DNA from: Oceanihabitans sp. IOP_32
Lineage (GTDB): Bacteria; Bacteroidota; Bacteroidia; Flavobacteriales; Flavobacteriaceae
Assembly (NCBI RefSeq): GCF_009498295.1
Contig: NZ_CP040813.1
Coordinates: forward strand, 1,185,001-1,249,000
Direction of reading: 5' to 3'
Length of the DNA: 64,000 nt
Positions 10,357 through 19,868 of the stretch are shown in pieces; the first letter of the stretch is position 1; the number at the start of each line of letters is the position of its first letter. Position numbers and translations under genes: made by a program. Under the pieces are notes generated by a model. The model was not told the origin of the DNA, made no database searches, and saw only the letters and a list, made by a program, of their open reading frames with translations.

Positions 10357-10986
10357 TTATTCATAAAAATCTACTGCTCCTGTTTTTACATCGTACATGC
10401 CTCCCACAATCTTAATTTCTTTGTGGTTCACCATTTCGGCTAGCACACTGCTTTCAGCTATTATTCTACCCATATTTAGTAAAACATTTTTAGCCGCAAC
10501 ATTGTCGACGAATTGGGAATTTGATGAATTGCGCCTAGATTCATCTTTAGGCTCGGTAACGGCATCTATAGCCGGTTTAATATGAGATAACATGTGTGTT
10601 AAATTACCCAATTTAGCATTGTCGCAGGCACCTTTTACAGCTCCACAAGACGTATGGCCAAGAACTACAAGTAATTTCGTGCCTGCCAGCTTGCAAGCAA
10701 ATTCCATGCTACCTAAAATATCCTTATTTATAAAATTTCCAGCAATTCTAATGCTAAAAATATCTCCTAAACCTTGATCAAAAACTAATTCTGCAGACAC
10801 TCGAGAATCGATACAACTTAGTATGGTTGCAAAAGGGAATTGCCCCTCTCTTGTATCGTTAACTTGTTCTAGTATATTTCTATTAGCTTTTAAATTGTTC
10901 TGAAACCGTAAATTACCTTCTTTTAAAAAACGTAATGATTTTTCTGGTGTCATTGTCGCTTGAGTTTCTTTTGTATGTGCTTTCAT
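10357..10986 (-). CDS. Beta-class carbonic anhydrase
   Basis: 209 aa. The zinc site is complete: C58-x-D60-x-R62 (SCIDSR) and H111-x2-C114 (GHTSCGA). It catalyses CO2 + H2O to bicarbonate + H+. The lack of a signal peptide places it in the cytoplasm. It sits ~570 bp upstream of the nhaA-sulP pair on the same strand with its own terminator, so it is not strictly co-transcribed, but the three functions fit inorganic-carbon handling. Confidence 0.95.
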   Translation of the reverse strand: MKAHTKETQATMTPEKSLRFLKEGNLRFQNNLKANRNILEQVNDTREGQFPFATILSCIDSRVSAELVFDQGLGDIFSIRIAGNFINKDILGSMEFACKLAGTKLLVVLGHTSCGAVKGACDNAKLGNLTHMLSHIKPAIDAVTEPKDESRRNSSNSQFVDNVAAKNVLLNMGRIIAESSVLAEMVNHKEIKIVGGMYDVKTGAVDFYE

Positions 10987-11024
10987 TTTGCTTTGTTTTT
11001 GTATATGTGATGTGATTAGAACTT

Positions 11025-11066
11025 ATACCAATTTAATCTTGAAATGTCGTATTGTTAATTTGGTAT
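11025..11066. repeat. 42-bp dispersed palindromic repeat, copy 2
   Basis: It starts ATACCAATTTAATC and ends TTAATTTGGTAT. It is the inverted partner of 6412-6453 (about five mismatches). It lies just upstream of the carbonic anhydrase start, so it may also influence that gene's expression. Confidence 0.7.
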
Positions 11067-11215
11067 TTAAGAAATCAAGTTTTTTAACCTCTATTTATTA
11101 CACTGAGCAGGACGTCTAAAAACACCGGTTGTATTTATACCCCTTTTTCTAAACTAAATGATTATAAAGTTCTGGTTTACTTTAAAAATGCAGACAGACT
11201 TATTTACCCGCCTAT

Positions 11216-11494
11216 TTAAACCAGCTGTTCTGGAGGTGGAAGTATGATGTATGAAAACCGTGTTAAGTAATGGTTAACATAGCTTGAAGAATTATTTACA
11301 GCCTTGTAACCCACAGTAAGCGGCTCTTTCTCTATATTGAAAAACACTAATTCTGAGTGTTCTTCAACCTCTTCTGAGCTATAAAAAACCGAATGTAATT
11401 GCGCCTTATCTTCAGCCATAAAAACCATGGTAGACCAAGAAAAGGAGAGCAAAAAGAGGGCTGCAAACCATATGGATAAGCTCGTATTTTTCAT
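11216..11494 (-). CDS. Hypothetical protein with signal peptide/anchor
   Basis: 92 aa. An N-terminal hydrophobic segment (residues ~5-25, ending near MVFMAEDKA) is followed by a short soluble part that ends LPPPEQLV. I do not recognise a family. It lies 45 bp downstream of the last bat gene and could be the tail of that operon. The sequence is too short for a functional guess. Confidence 0.6.
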   Translation of the reverse strand: MKNTSLSIWFAALFLLSFSWSTMVFMAEDKAQLHSVFYSSEEVEEHSELVFFNIEKEPLTVGYKAVNNSSSYVNHYLTRFSYIILPPPEQLV

Positions 11495-11539
11495 TAGAAA
11501 AAAATAACATTATCCTCAAATATAGCGAATTTTGTTTAA

Positions 11540-12304
11540 TTAATAGCTAAAATCGTTCAACAATTTTATATCTGCAGAATCGATCCAACCCGTTTTTCCA
11601 TCGGCTAGTTTTATCTTTTTCCAATTGTTTAAAGTATCTAACACCTGAACTTTAGTCCCTTCATGTAATCTAAACGCTATCTCACTTCGCAAATTTGGTT
11701 CGTTTTTCACCTCGCTCTCTTGAGCAAAAACAATTGCTGGTCTATTATTTTTATCACTATTAAATTTATGAAAAGTAAAAGCTAAACTTAATAGTACTAA
11801 AACTAAGCTTATAAAACTTCCAATAAAGGCCAAACGCTTATTAAAGGACGAATATGCGAAATAATAGATTAAAAAGAGCGCAACAAAACACAATACAAAT
11901 ACAATTGAGGTTTTAGCCCAAGAATCGAAACTCATGATATTTGTAAAGCTTTTAATAAATTTAGATAGCCCTGTTTGGGGAACAACATCTATGGCATCAA
12001 TAGTCATGTTTTTTGCAAAAGCCATGTTGTTTTGTATCGTTTTATCCTGTGGTGCCAACAACAACGCCTTCTCGTAGAAATAAATACTTGGCGCAATATT
12101 GTTTAATTTATAGTGCGCGTTAGCCAAATTAAAATAAAGTGCTTCAGAATGATTTCCAGAATCTAAAATCGCGGTATACTTCTCAATGGCTTCAGCGTAT
12201 TTTCCTTGGTTATACAAAGCGTTGCCCTGCTCAAAAAGCTTATCGTTTTGTGAAAAAACTAAGGTACTGCATAAAAATAATAGAAGGTATGCTGCTGTTT
12301 TCAT
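11540..12304 (-). CDS. batE: BatE-like TPR/SH3 protein
   Basis: 254 aa from the preferred start at 12304, which begins with a signal peptide (MKTAAYLLLFLCSTLVFSQ) one base after the batD stop; an upstream ATG at 12325 would add seven residues inside batD. Two TPR motifs (~20-100: ALYNQGKYAEAIEKYTAIL, ALYFNLANAHYKLNNIAPSIYFYEKAL) are followed by two membrane helices (~125-180) and a C-terminal bacterial SH3-like domain (LHEGTKVQVLDTLNNWKKIKLADGKTGWI). It belongs to the Bacteroides aerotolerance operon. It probably scaffolds the Bat complex in the periplasm. Confidence 0.85.
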   Translation of the reverse strand: MKTAAYLLLFLCSTLVFSQNDKLFEQGNALYNQGKYAEAIEKYTAILDSGNHSEALYFNLANAHYKLNNIAPSIYFYEKALLLAPQDKTIQNNMAFAKNMTIDAIDVVPQTGLSKFIKSFTNIMSFDSWAKTSIVFVLCFVALFLIYYFAYSSFNKRLAFIGSFISLVLVLLSLAFTFHKFNSDKNNRPAIVFAQESEVKNEPNLRSEIAFRLHEGTKVQVLDTLNNWKKIKLADGKTGWIDSADIKLLNDFSY

Positions 12305-12305
12305 T

Positions 12306-14081
12306 TTAGCGTGCTTGTTTATCAATTAAAGAAATCGTTTTTGCAGCCTTATCATAATCCTGCTGCATCTCTACATTAGTAATTGGCGTATAACGTGCCA
12401 GTTCGCAATTTTTAATGATACTCATAAAATCGGATATTGCAACGGCACTAACCTGCTTGTCTTCTAATAGAGCAACTACTCTGTCTTTACTAAGCTCACT
12501 GGTTTCAATTTGTAATTTAGCTTTTAAATAGTTGTGTAGTGCACTTTCTAGGGCATCGTAAAAAGCGTCTTTATCTCCGAGAGTGCGTTTCGCTTTTCCT
12601 AAATATTTTTTAGCAAGTTTATCTGCTTTTCTAATTTTACTACCATCGACATCGGCGTCTAGAGCCCTTTTTTTCTTTCTAATTACTATGGCAAGCGGAA
12701 TGGCTATAAATGGGAGTAATAAAGACGTCCAAAACCAAGGTGTTTTAAAAAAATATCCTGTTTTTGTAGGCGAAAACTTAGTTTTCGTTTTTATAAAGGC
12801 AAACTGATCGTTATTTAAAACAACCCGTTGTTTGCCAGTACCGACATTCGCATTGTTATTGGTACTCGAAACACTACTTACTGGTCCTTCTAAAACGTCT
12901 ATAATAAGGTTATCAGACGATATTCTTTTGTAAGTTTCCGTTCTTAAATCGAAATACGAAAACGAAATACTTGGTATGGGGTATTTACCTTTAAATTGCG
13001 GAACAACCGTATAACTATCTTGAATTTTCCCCTGCATACCAGCTAAATTTGTTCTGACACTTTCGGTATGCTCTGGTTCGTATACCTCTAAAGAGCTAGG
13101 TAAAGAAACTTTAGGTAATTTAAACAATTTTAGATTGCCTTTGCCACTTACCTCAACTTTTAATTGTAGCGATTCTAAGGCGTCTAATTCCGTTTTAGAC
13201 GCTGTAACATTAAAATCGAAGCTACCTACGGCTCCCGTAAAATCAACAGGTCTACCTTGCTCGGGTAGTGGCTTTACATTTATGGTTCGTCGCCCTGCAG
13301 ACACGGTTTTGTTAGTTCGAGTCATTAAACGCCCTCCAAAAATATCACGCCTGTTTGTTGGTACTCTTACGGCAATATCTAAGCTTAAAGGTTCTATGGT
13401 TAATTTTCCGGTTTTCTGCGGATATAACACGGTTCGTCTCAACACTAAAAATTGGTATTCCTCACCTTTATAGGTCCCCATTTGGACTTTTTCTCCTTGC
13501 ACATCGATATTCTGACTCCAAAAATCGTTGTACCGCGGACTATCGATTTCCCGCCAATTATCAACCCCAGTATTTGGCGATACATAAAGTTTATAAACTA
13601 CCGTTATCCCTTCGTTTAGATAGGGGTCTGTTTTAGAAACCTCGGCGACCAAATGAATGTTTTGAGAAGCTATATAGTTTGGATCGTTAGGATCCTTGGG
13701 TTTATCGATAGCGGCTGTAACTTTAACCTTTACCGGTAGGGTTTTATAAATTTCTCCATCTATTGAAATAGTGGCTTGATTTATAGTGAAATCGCCTTGC
13801 TTTTTTGGGGCCAAAAAATAACTAAAGGTCTTTTTATAAGTTCTAACCCCATTAATCCATGAGTTGCTTACCGCTTGGTTTGGACCTCCAACAACAGTAA
13901 ATCCGTTAAAATCTGGAGGATTAAAATTATCACCATCTTGATTCATTTCAAAATCGACACGTAAGCGCTCATTAATACCCAAAGTACTTTTGCTCACTTT
14001 GGCTTCAAATTTTACTTGTGAAAAAGTAAAACCTGTTACCAACATTAAAATTATAAATGATATGTGTTTTTTAATTTTCAT
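12306..14081 (-). CDS. batD: BatD family protein (oxygen tolerance)
   Basis: 591 aa with a signal peptide (residues 1-21, ...VTGFTFSQ), a long periplasmic region of Ig-like BatD modules, one membrane helix near 450-475 (WFWTSLLLPFIAIPLAIVI) and a cytoplasmic helical tail. In the bat operon it is thought to act with the von Willebrand proteins BatA/BatB and a MoxR ATPase in envelope stress or aerotolerance; the mechanism is not established. It is located between batC and batE. Confidence 0.88.
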   Translation of the reverse strand: MKIKKHISFIILMLVTGFTFSQVKFEAKVSKSTLGINERLRVDFEMNQDGDNFNPPDFNGFTVVGGPNQAVSNSWINGVRTYKKTFSYFLAPKKQGDFTINQATISIDGEIYKTLPVKVKVTAAIDKPKDPNDPNYIASQNIHLVAEVSKTDPYLNEGITVVYKLYVSPNTGVDNWREIDSPRYNDFWSQNIDVQGEKVQMGTYKGEEYQFLVLRRTVLYPQKTGKLTIEPLSLDIAVRVPTNRRDIFGGRLMTRTNKTVSAGRRTINVKPLPEQGRPVDFTGAVGSFDFNVTASKTELDALESLQLKVEVSGKGNLKLFKLPKVSLPSSLEVYEPEHTESVRTNLAGMQGKIQDSYTVVPQFKGKYPIPSISFSYFDLRTETYKRISSDNLIIDVLEGPVSSVSSTNNNANVGTGKQRVVLNNDQFAFIKTKTKFSPTKTGYFFKTPWFWTSLLLPFIAIPLAIVIRKKKRALDADVDGSKIRKADKLAKKYLGKAKRTLGDKDAFYDALESALHNYLKAKLQIETSELSKDRVVALLEDKQVSAVAISDFMSIIKNCELARYTPITNVEMQQDYDKAAKTISLIDKQAR

Positions 14082-14175
14082 GTTTTACTTTACGATTTAA
14101 GAATACGCTTTTTGATTTAGGTTTTTAATAGTTTGTAAATTTCTATTAACACCGGTTCCTTATTCTCGATTCGTT

Positions 14176-15015
14176 TTACCAGTCCTTCTCTGCTTTTACG
14201 CTTTCGCCTTTTTGTTTTTTTGCGTTCATTTTTTCTTGAACTTTCTTCTCTTGATTATTCATCGCTTCTAACAAACTCTTAATTTGCTGCGGCGACAGTT
14301 GTCCAGGCTGTGGTTGCGACTTCTGCTGGTCTTTATTATTACCGTCATCTTCCTTATTTTTGTCGCCTTCATCTTTATTATCCTCGTTAGGTTTTCCTTC
14401 ATCTTCCTTTTCATCCTCTCCGGCATCATTATCCTTATCGCCCTGATCTTTTTTATCGTTGCTATCATCTTCCTCTTCGCCGTCCTTTTTATCTTGGTTT
14501 TCTTGGTCGCCTTCTTCTTTATCGTCTTGATTATCGTCTTCTTTATCTTGATCTTGTTGATTTTTTTGCTGCTCTGCACAGGCTTTTGCTAAGCCCAAAT
14601 TATAACGCGCCTCATCATCTGTGGGGTCGTTTCTTAATGCATTCTTATAAGCTTCAACTGCGGCAATACAGTTTTTGTTTTTCATTAAAATATTACCAAT
14701 ATTATGATATGCCTTATGCTTTTCTGTTTTAGAAACGGCATTTTTAAGAGCCAGTTCATGTCGGTATAGCGCCTCGTCGTAATTTCCTTTTTTATAATAC
14801 GAGCTTCCCAAATTATATAAGCCCGCTACCGTGGTTGGCTGTTCTGATATTGCTTTCCTATAAGCCATTTCGGCCGATACAAAATCGTCGTCTATTAAAG
14901 TATTACCCTGATAAATGTAATTGTTAGACTTTTTAGATGCCTCTAACTCTTCTTTTTCTTGTGCAAAAGAAAAAGATGCAAATATTGTAAATAGAAGTAT
15001 CGCTGCTTTTTTCAT
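14176..15015 (-). CDS. batC: BatC-like TPR protein with acidic low-complexity tail
   Basis: 279 aa from the MKK start at 15015 (an in-frame ATG lies at 15021). A signal peptide (KKAAILLFTIFASFSFAQ) is followed by three TPR repeats (~25-145) and a ~85-residue Asp/Glu/Lys/Gln-only region (~155-240) before a short amphipathic helix LSPQQIKSLLEAMNNQEKKVQEKM. This domain order is standard for BatC. The antisense of the acidic region gives a long hydrophobic frame that is an artefact. Confidence 0.87.
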   Translation of the reverse strand: MKKAAILLFTIFASFSFAQEKEELEASKKSNNYIYQGNTLIDDDFVSAEMAYRKAISEQPTTVAGLYNLGSSYYKKGNYDEALYRHELALKNAVSKTEKHKAYHNIGNILMKNKNCIAAVEAYKNALRNDPTDDEARYNLGLAKACAEQQKNQQDQDKEDDNQDDKEEGDQENQDKKDGEEEDDSNDKKDQGDKDNDAGEDEKEDEGKPNEDNKDEGDKNKEDDGNNKDQQKSQPQPGQLSPQQIKSLLEAMNNQEKKVQEKMNAKKQKGESVKAEKDW

Positions 15016-15132
15016 CGTCATTGTTTCTAAATTCTAATATAGAAAACCTTTCAAGTTAATATCGTTAAAAAATTTATAAATTATAAGTGCTGTTTTGCTT
15101 GACTTGAACCTATGGATTTCAAGTCGGGAAGC

Positions 15133-16167
15133 CTAAAGATTTTCATTAAATAAATTTAATTTTTTAAGCCATTCTGTTTTTCGTTCTAAAAGAAAAATAT
15201 CTAAAAGCAAAAAGAAAATTCCAAAGCCTAAAAACCATTGAAATTGGTCTTGATACTCTGCAAATTGCTTGGCTTCGAATTCGGTTTTGTCCATTTTATT
15301 TAAAAGTTCCCTAATGCGCTCAACCACCGCATCGGTATTTTGGCCATTAATGTAAACTCCATTGGCTCCTGCTGCGATATTTTTTAGTGTGGTTTCGTCT
15401 AGTCGTGTAATAACCGTTTCTCCCTGTCTATCCTTTTTGTAATTTGAAATCACACCATTTCTTTTTATGGGTATTGGTCCGCCTTTTACATCGCCCACTC
15501 CAATAGTAAAAATTCTAATTCCTTCTTTTAGAGCTTCTTCGGCTAAAGACACGGCATCTTCACCATGGTCTTCACCGTCTGATATGATAATAAGTACTCG
15601 GTTGGTTTGCTGCTCGTTGTCGAAATAGGTTTTAGACAGTTTAATGGCTTCATCGATTGCTGTCCCTTGCGAGGATAGCATATCGGTATTCATACTGTTT
15701 AAAAACATTTTGGCCGCTGCGTAATCTGTCGTTATTGGTAATTGCGGAAAAGCTTTACCCGCATAAGCAATAATACCGATACGATCGCTGGCCAAATTAT
15801 TGATAATTTGTGTTACCAATTGTTTCGATTTTTCTAGTCGGTTTGGTGCAATATCTTCGGCAAGCATACTTTTGGACACATCGATAGCAAAAACAATATC
15901 GACGCCTTCCCGCTTTACAGTTTCCAACTTAGAGCCAATTTTCGGATTTACCAAAGCCAGAGCTAAACAGGCAAAACCAAGACTTAATACCGCGATTTTT
16001 AAAATAGATTTGAATAAAGATCTGTTTGGGCTTAACCGTTTAAGCAGTTTTTTATCGGCAAACTTCTGCTGTGTTTTGTGTTTCCAGATTTGAAGCACAA
16101 AAAAGCATAGAACGATTGCTGGAATCACTCCCAGAGCCCAAAACCATATTTTTTCTTCTAACTGCAT
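15133..16167 (-). CDS. batB: BatB: von Willebrand factor A domain membrane protein
   Basis: 344 aa from the start at 16167 (MQLEEKIWFWALG); the frame extends upstream but that region lacks family similarity. Membrane helices lie at both ends (~8-27, ~50-75 and ~315-335) and flank a VWA domain with an intact MIDAS DxSxS (AIDVSKSML) and the later SDGEDHGED. The metal-ion site suggests protein binding. Paralogue of batA, immediately downstream of it. Confidence 0.92.
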   Translation of the reverse strand: MQLEEKIWFWALGVIPAIVLCFFVLQIWKHKTQQKFADKKLLKRLSPNRSLFKSILKIAVLSLGFACLALALVNPKIGSKLETVKREGVDIVFAIDVSKSMLAEDIAPNRLEKSKQLVTQIINNLASDRIGIIAYAGKAFPQLPITTDYAAAKMFLNSMNTDMLSSQGTAIDEAIKLSKTYFDNEQQTNRVLIIISDGEDHGEDAVSLAEEALKEGIRIFTIGVGDVKGGPIPIKRNGVISNYKKDRQGETVITRLDETTLKNIAAGANGVYINGQNTDAVVERIRELLNKMDKTEFEAKQFAEYQDQFQWFLGFGIFFLLLDIFLLERKTEWLKKLNLFNENL

Positions 16168-16230
16168 TATGTGTTTATTTGTTTTTCGTGGATTTGTTTT
16201 CCTCGAATTCACTAATTAAAACTAAAAGTC

Positions 16231-16246
16231 TTCCGCTTTTGCGGAA
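16231..16246. terminator. Intra-operon hairpin between batA and batB
   Basis: TTCCGC (16231-16236), TTTT, GCGGAA (16241-16246) forms a tight stem-loop in the 92-bp gap between batA and batB. On the transcribed minus strand it is followed by GACTTTTAGTTTT, a poor U-tract. It may be a partial terminator or mRNA-stability element setting batA:batB ratios. Confidence 0.5.
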
Positions 16247-16259
16247 ATAAAAACCGTTG

Positions 16260-17264
16260 TTATATAAAACTTCTAAAAATTGTAAATCGCAATAGCAATT
16301 CTAAAAGCAATAATAGCCCTGCTAGAATAACCAAGGGTCTAAATTTTTCTTCATAATTATAAAACTTAAATTCTTCAATTTCTGTTTTTTCAAGTTTATT
16401 AATTTCTTCGTAAATATCTTCTAGTTTTTTATTATCGGTCGCTCTAAAATACTTGCCTCCAGTAAGATCTGCGATTTCCTGCAGTAATTTCTCATCAATT
16501 TCAACTTGTACGCGGCCATATTGAAAATTGCCGTTGGGCAAGATGGCAACTGGTGATAATGCCATACCGTTTGTTCCTAAACCAATCGTATAGGTTTTAA
16601 TGCCGTATTCTAGTGCCAATTCGCTTGCAATTTTAGGGTCTATAAATCCAGAATTGTTAACGCCATCGGTTAACAAAATAATAACCTTACTTGTGGCTTT
16701 ACTATCTTTTAAGCGGTTTACAGCGGTTGCTAAGCCCATTCCAATAGCGGTGCCACCTTCTATAATGGTATTGTATTGTATCTCCTTTAAAGCGCGTAGC
16801 ACTATAGATTTGTCGCTGGTAATTGGTGTTCTGGTAAAGCTTTCGCCGGCGTACTCCACTAACCCAATTCTGTCGTTTGGTCGGCCTTTAATAAACTCTG
16901 CAGCGACACCTTTTAAGGCTTCCAATCTATTTGGTTTTAAATCTTTTGCCAGCATACTAGCAGATACATCAATAGCCATAACAATATCTATACCTTTGGT
17001 GGTTTTTGTTCTTGAAGACACATCTACCGTTTGCGGTCTCGCCATGGCCACGATAAGCAATGTTAAAGCCAATAGTCTTAAAACAAATAAGAAGTGCTTG
17101 GCTTTAGGTAACCACGAATTTTCTAGTTTAAAACCCTTTAAACTAGATATTTTTAATTCTGAGGTTTGTACACGATGCTTTAAAACATACCAAAATACCG
17201 CTAACGGTAAAAGCAGTAGTAACCAAAAAAAATCTTTATTTAAAAATTGTATTCCTTCAAACAT
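16260..17264 (-). CDS. batA: BatA: von Willebrand factor A domain membrane protein
   Basis: 334 aa. N-terminal helices (LNKDFFWLLLLLPLAVFWYVL and FLFVLRLLALTLLIVAMARPQ), then VWA with MIDAS AIDVSASML and TDGVNNSGF, then a C-terminal helix (LVILAGLLLLLELLLRF). The start codon overlaps the stop of the upstream gene by one base (TAATG), so translation is coupled. Works with BatB, BatD and MoxR in the aerotolerance complex. Confidence 0.92.
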   Translation of the reverse strand: MFEGIQFLNKDFFWLLLLLPLAVFWYVLKHRVQTSELKISSLKGFKLENSWLPKAKHFLFVLRLLALTLLIVAMARPQTVDVSSRTKTTKGIDIVMAIDVSASMLAKDLKPNRLEALKGVAAEFIKGRPNDRIGLVEYAGESFTRTPITSDKSIVLRALKEIQYNTIIEGGTAIGMGLATAVNRLKDSKATSKVIILLTDGVNNSGFIDPKIASELALEYGIKTYTIGLGTNGMALSPVAILPNGNFQYGRVQVEIDEKLLQEIADLTGGKYFRATDNKKLEDIYEEINKLEKTEIEEFKFYNYEEKFRPLVILAGLLLLLELLLRFTIFRSFI

Positions 17265-18943
17265 TATTCTTCGACTTCTTTAAGTTCTATTGAATTTAAA
17301 ATACGTGCCACCATCTGATCTGCATAAGTATCGTCTTTAGGACTTGTAATTATAATTTGTTGGAGCACATTTTCTGCCGTAAAATGAAGCATAACATAGT
17401 TCCCTTCCTGTAGTTTATTAGAAATCGGACTAAGTATTTTAAATGTCCCATGTGTTTTTAATCCCTCGGCACCATTTGGGGTCGTAAACAGTTCTTTTAA
17501 AACAATAATATCTTTTGCTCCTTGGGCTTCAAAATCTTGTAAGGTGTTTTCAGAAATTTTTTCCAGATCGACACCTTCCTCACCAGGATTTTTTAGTATT
17601 GATGTGCTTGTACTTACCCAAAACATCTCGGTTAGCGCTCCATAACTAAACGTAGACACGCTTGTGTCTTGATTTAATTCTTGAGATTTAGGTGTGTCCA
17701 TTCGTTTTAATACTTGGGGTGTTGAAATATGTATGGGCGGAAAGCCATACGCACTGTTTACCCAGTTACCCTCTAAAAGGGTTTTACTTTCGTGACCAAA
17801 AATATGATCTTTAACATAAGTAAAACCATATTTTAAACCAAAACCAACAAAAGTTGCTATGGCTAAAAATAGACCAACCGCAACGGTGGCTATAATTTTA
17901 TTACGCTTTTGTTTGCGCTCTAATTCTTTTTTGTACTGCTCGTCTAAAAGTTTTTCTTCTTCAGTAGGTTCGGGTAAGGCTTCTTTAACCTGATCAATTT
18001 TAGCATCAATGGTGTTTCTATCTAACTTTGCCAACTCCACATCTGGTGCAGATTTTGCAAATTTCACTAAATCGGCGCGTTTTAATATGCTTTCTAAATT
18101 AGCAATATCTTCTTTTGTGATTTTTATCTGATTACCGTCTTTAAGAAGGTTTAGCCTATAAATTAGCTCGTCTGTTGTACTTTCTAAAGCGCGGTCGTAT
18201 ACCTTTTCATCAAGATACTTTTTGATGATGAACGTTAGATCTGAATAGTAATCTTTTAAATTTTCGTGTTCGAGATAAAGGCTATCGTCTAGTTTTTTTA
18301 AGGCCAATTTAGCTCTATCATAGGGTGGTAATAATGCGATTTCTTCGGCTTGAGTAAGCGGTTTTTTTCGCCAAATAAACCAATACAGCACAAAGCCAAC
18401 AGCAGCAATTATAAGTAAGGTTATTAATAGGTATTTAAACCAATTACTTCCCGTTTTGTTAACGGTTATAATCGGCTTAATATCGTACAAGCCTTGTTTT
18501 GTGGTATCAATTAGAACATTTCTAACCTCAACCTTCATAGAATCTGTGAAAAACAGTTTATCACCAATGGCAATTTTTTGTCTTGGAATGGTATAGGTTC
18601 CCGAATCAAATTGAGTTAAACCATAGGTTTTTATCAGATTAAATTTATCCTTGTTTTTTAAAGTGTCTGTTTTATAAGACTCAATCACTTCTAAGGGCAA
18701 AAAAGTTTGTCCTTCTGGAAAGACAACAAGATTTGTGGTATCGGTTTCAACTTGAATCTTATATGTAATTTGTTCACCAATTTTTATAGACGTCGAGTCG
18801 ATTTCAGCGGTGACTTGAGCATTTATGAACCAAGATGAAAGCACCAAGACAAAAGACAAAACCCGTTTACCAAAATTAAAAACCCTTCTCGATTCTTGAC
18901 TCTTAACTCTTGACCTTATTATATTTGATTTTTTATTTTTCAT
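17264..18943 (-). CDS. BatD-like membrane protein of the bat operon
   Basis: 559 aa. Signal/anchor at ~27-43 (VLSFVLVLSSWFINAQ), a periplasmic BatD-like N-domain (VTAEIDSTSIKIGEQITYKIQVET...), a helix at ~170-190 (WFKYLLITLLIIAAVGFVLYWFIW), a long cytoplasmic coiled region, another helix at ~350-370 and a soluble C-terminal domain. Flavobacterial bat operons usually have such a gene between the DUF58 gene and batA. Residues ~11-20 (SRVKSQESRR) come from a DNA stretch that looks like a dispersed GACTCTTGA-type repeat, so the true start could be just upstream of the signal peptide. Confidence 0.75.
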   Translation of the reverse strand: MKNKKSNIIRSRVKSQESRRVFNFGKRVLSFVLVLSSWFINAQVTAEIDSTSIKIGEQITYKIQVETDTTNLVVFPEGQTFLPLEVIESYKTDTLKNKDKFNLIKTYGLTQFDSGTYTIPRQKIAIGDKLFFTDSMKVEVRNVLIDTTKQGLYDIKPIITVNKTGSNWFKYLLITLLIIAAVGFVLYWFIWRKKPLTQAEEIALLPPYDRAKLALKKLDDSLYLEHENLKDYYSDLTFIIKKYLDEKVYDRALESTTDELIYRLNLLKDGNQIKITKEDIANLESILKRADLVKFAKSAPDVELAKLDRNTIDAKIDQVKEALPEPTEEEKLLDEQYKKELERKQKRNKIIATVAVGLFLAIATFVGFGLKYGFTYVKDHIFGHESKTLLEGNWVNSAYGFPPIHISTPQVLKRMDTPKSQELNQDTSVSTFSYGALTEMFWVSTSTSILKNPGEEGVDLEKISENTLQDFEAQGAKDIIVLKELFTTPNGAEGLKTHGTFKILSPISNKLQEGNYVMLHFTAENVLQQIIITSPKDDTYADQMVARILNSIELKEVEE

Positions 18944-19004
18944 TTTAAAAAAGCTTCACTTTGGCGCTTAGCCCGACATCACTTTTAACCTTTAACTTAA
19001 TATC

Positions 19005-19868
19005 TTATCTGTGTTTAAAATATCCCAGTAATTTTTTTACATAACTTTCGTCTACCCGACAGTTTATGGTTCCTGCGCCAGATTTAGCGAAGGCATCTTT
19101 GTAGTAGTTTACTTTTTCATGATAAAATTTACCGTATTGACGTCTTACTTTTTTAGAGGTCGTATTCACTAACATAAACTCACCAGTTTCGGCATCTTGC
19201 ATTTGTACGACACCCAAGTTTGGAATTTCGGCTTCCATTTTATCATAAATTCGAATACCCGTAACATCGTGTTTTCTGGCCACAATTTTAAGGGTTTGTT
19301 GATAGTTGTCTGCAAAAAAATCAGATAGCATAAACACAATGGCTTTCTTCTTCATGACATTGGACAAAAACCTTAAGGCTTCAGAAACATCGGTGAGCTT
19401 ACTTTTTGGTTTAAATTCAATTAACTCTCGAATTATTCGCAAAACGTGAGAACGTCCTTTTTTGGGAGGAATAAATAATTCGACTTGATCTGAAAATAAA
19501 ATAAGTCCGATTTTATCGTTATTCTGAGTTGCCGAAAAGGCCAGCGTTGCCGCAATTTCGGTGATTATTTCATTTTTAAACTGATTTTGAGTACCAAATA
19601 ATTCTGAGCCCGACACATCGACCATAAGCATCATGGTAAGCTCGCGCTCTTCTTCAAAAACTTTTACAAACGGTTCGTTATAGCGTGCGGTAACATTCCA
19701 ATCGATGCTTCTTACATCGTCTCCAAATTGATACTGACGCACTTCAGAAAAAGTCATACCCCGCCCCTTGAAAGTCGAGTGGTATTCGCCTCCAAAAATA
19801 TGATCGGACAAACGTCGTGTCTTAATCTCTATTTTGCGTACTTTTTTAAGTAGTTCTTTAGTATCCAT
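19005..19868 (-). CDS. DUF58 domain protein
   Basis: 287 aa, cytoplasmic. It carries the DUF58 signature FGDDVRSIDWNVTARYNEPFVKVFEEERE (~48-77) and a degenerate VWA-like MIDAS (VDVSGSELFG). It is the second gene of the moxR-bat operon and presumably the client or partner of the MoxR AAA ATPase. The length is normal for the family. Confidence 0.9.
   Translation of the reverse strand: MDTKELLKKVRKIEIKTRRLSDHIFGGEYHSTFKGRGMTFSEVRQYQFGDDVRSIDWNVTARYNEPFVKVFEEERELTMMLMVDVSGSELFGTQNQFKNEIITEIAATLAFSATQNNDKIGLILFSDQVELFIPPKKGRSHVLRIIRELIEFKPKSKLTDVSEALRFLSNVMKKKAIVFMLSDFFADNYQQTLKIVARKHDVTGIRIYDKMEAEIPNLGVVQMQDAETGEFMLVNTTSKKVRRQYGKFYHEKVNYYKDAFAKSGAGTINCRVDESYVKKLLGYFKHR

Noticed and set aside
14268..14592. 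Long hydrophobic and Lys-rich frames overlapping batC
   Set aside because: They are alternate-frame readings of the Asp/Glu/Lys low-complexity region of BatC.
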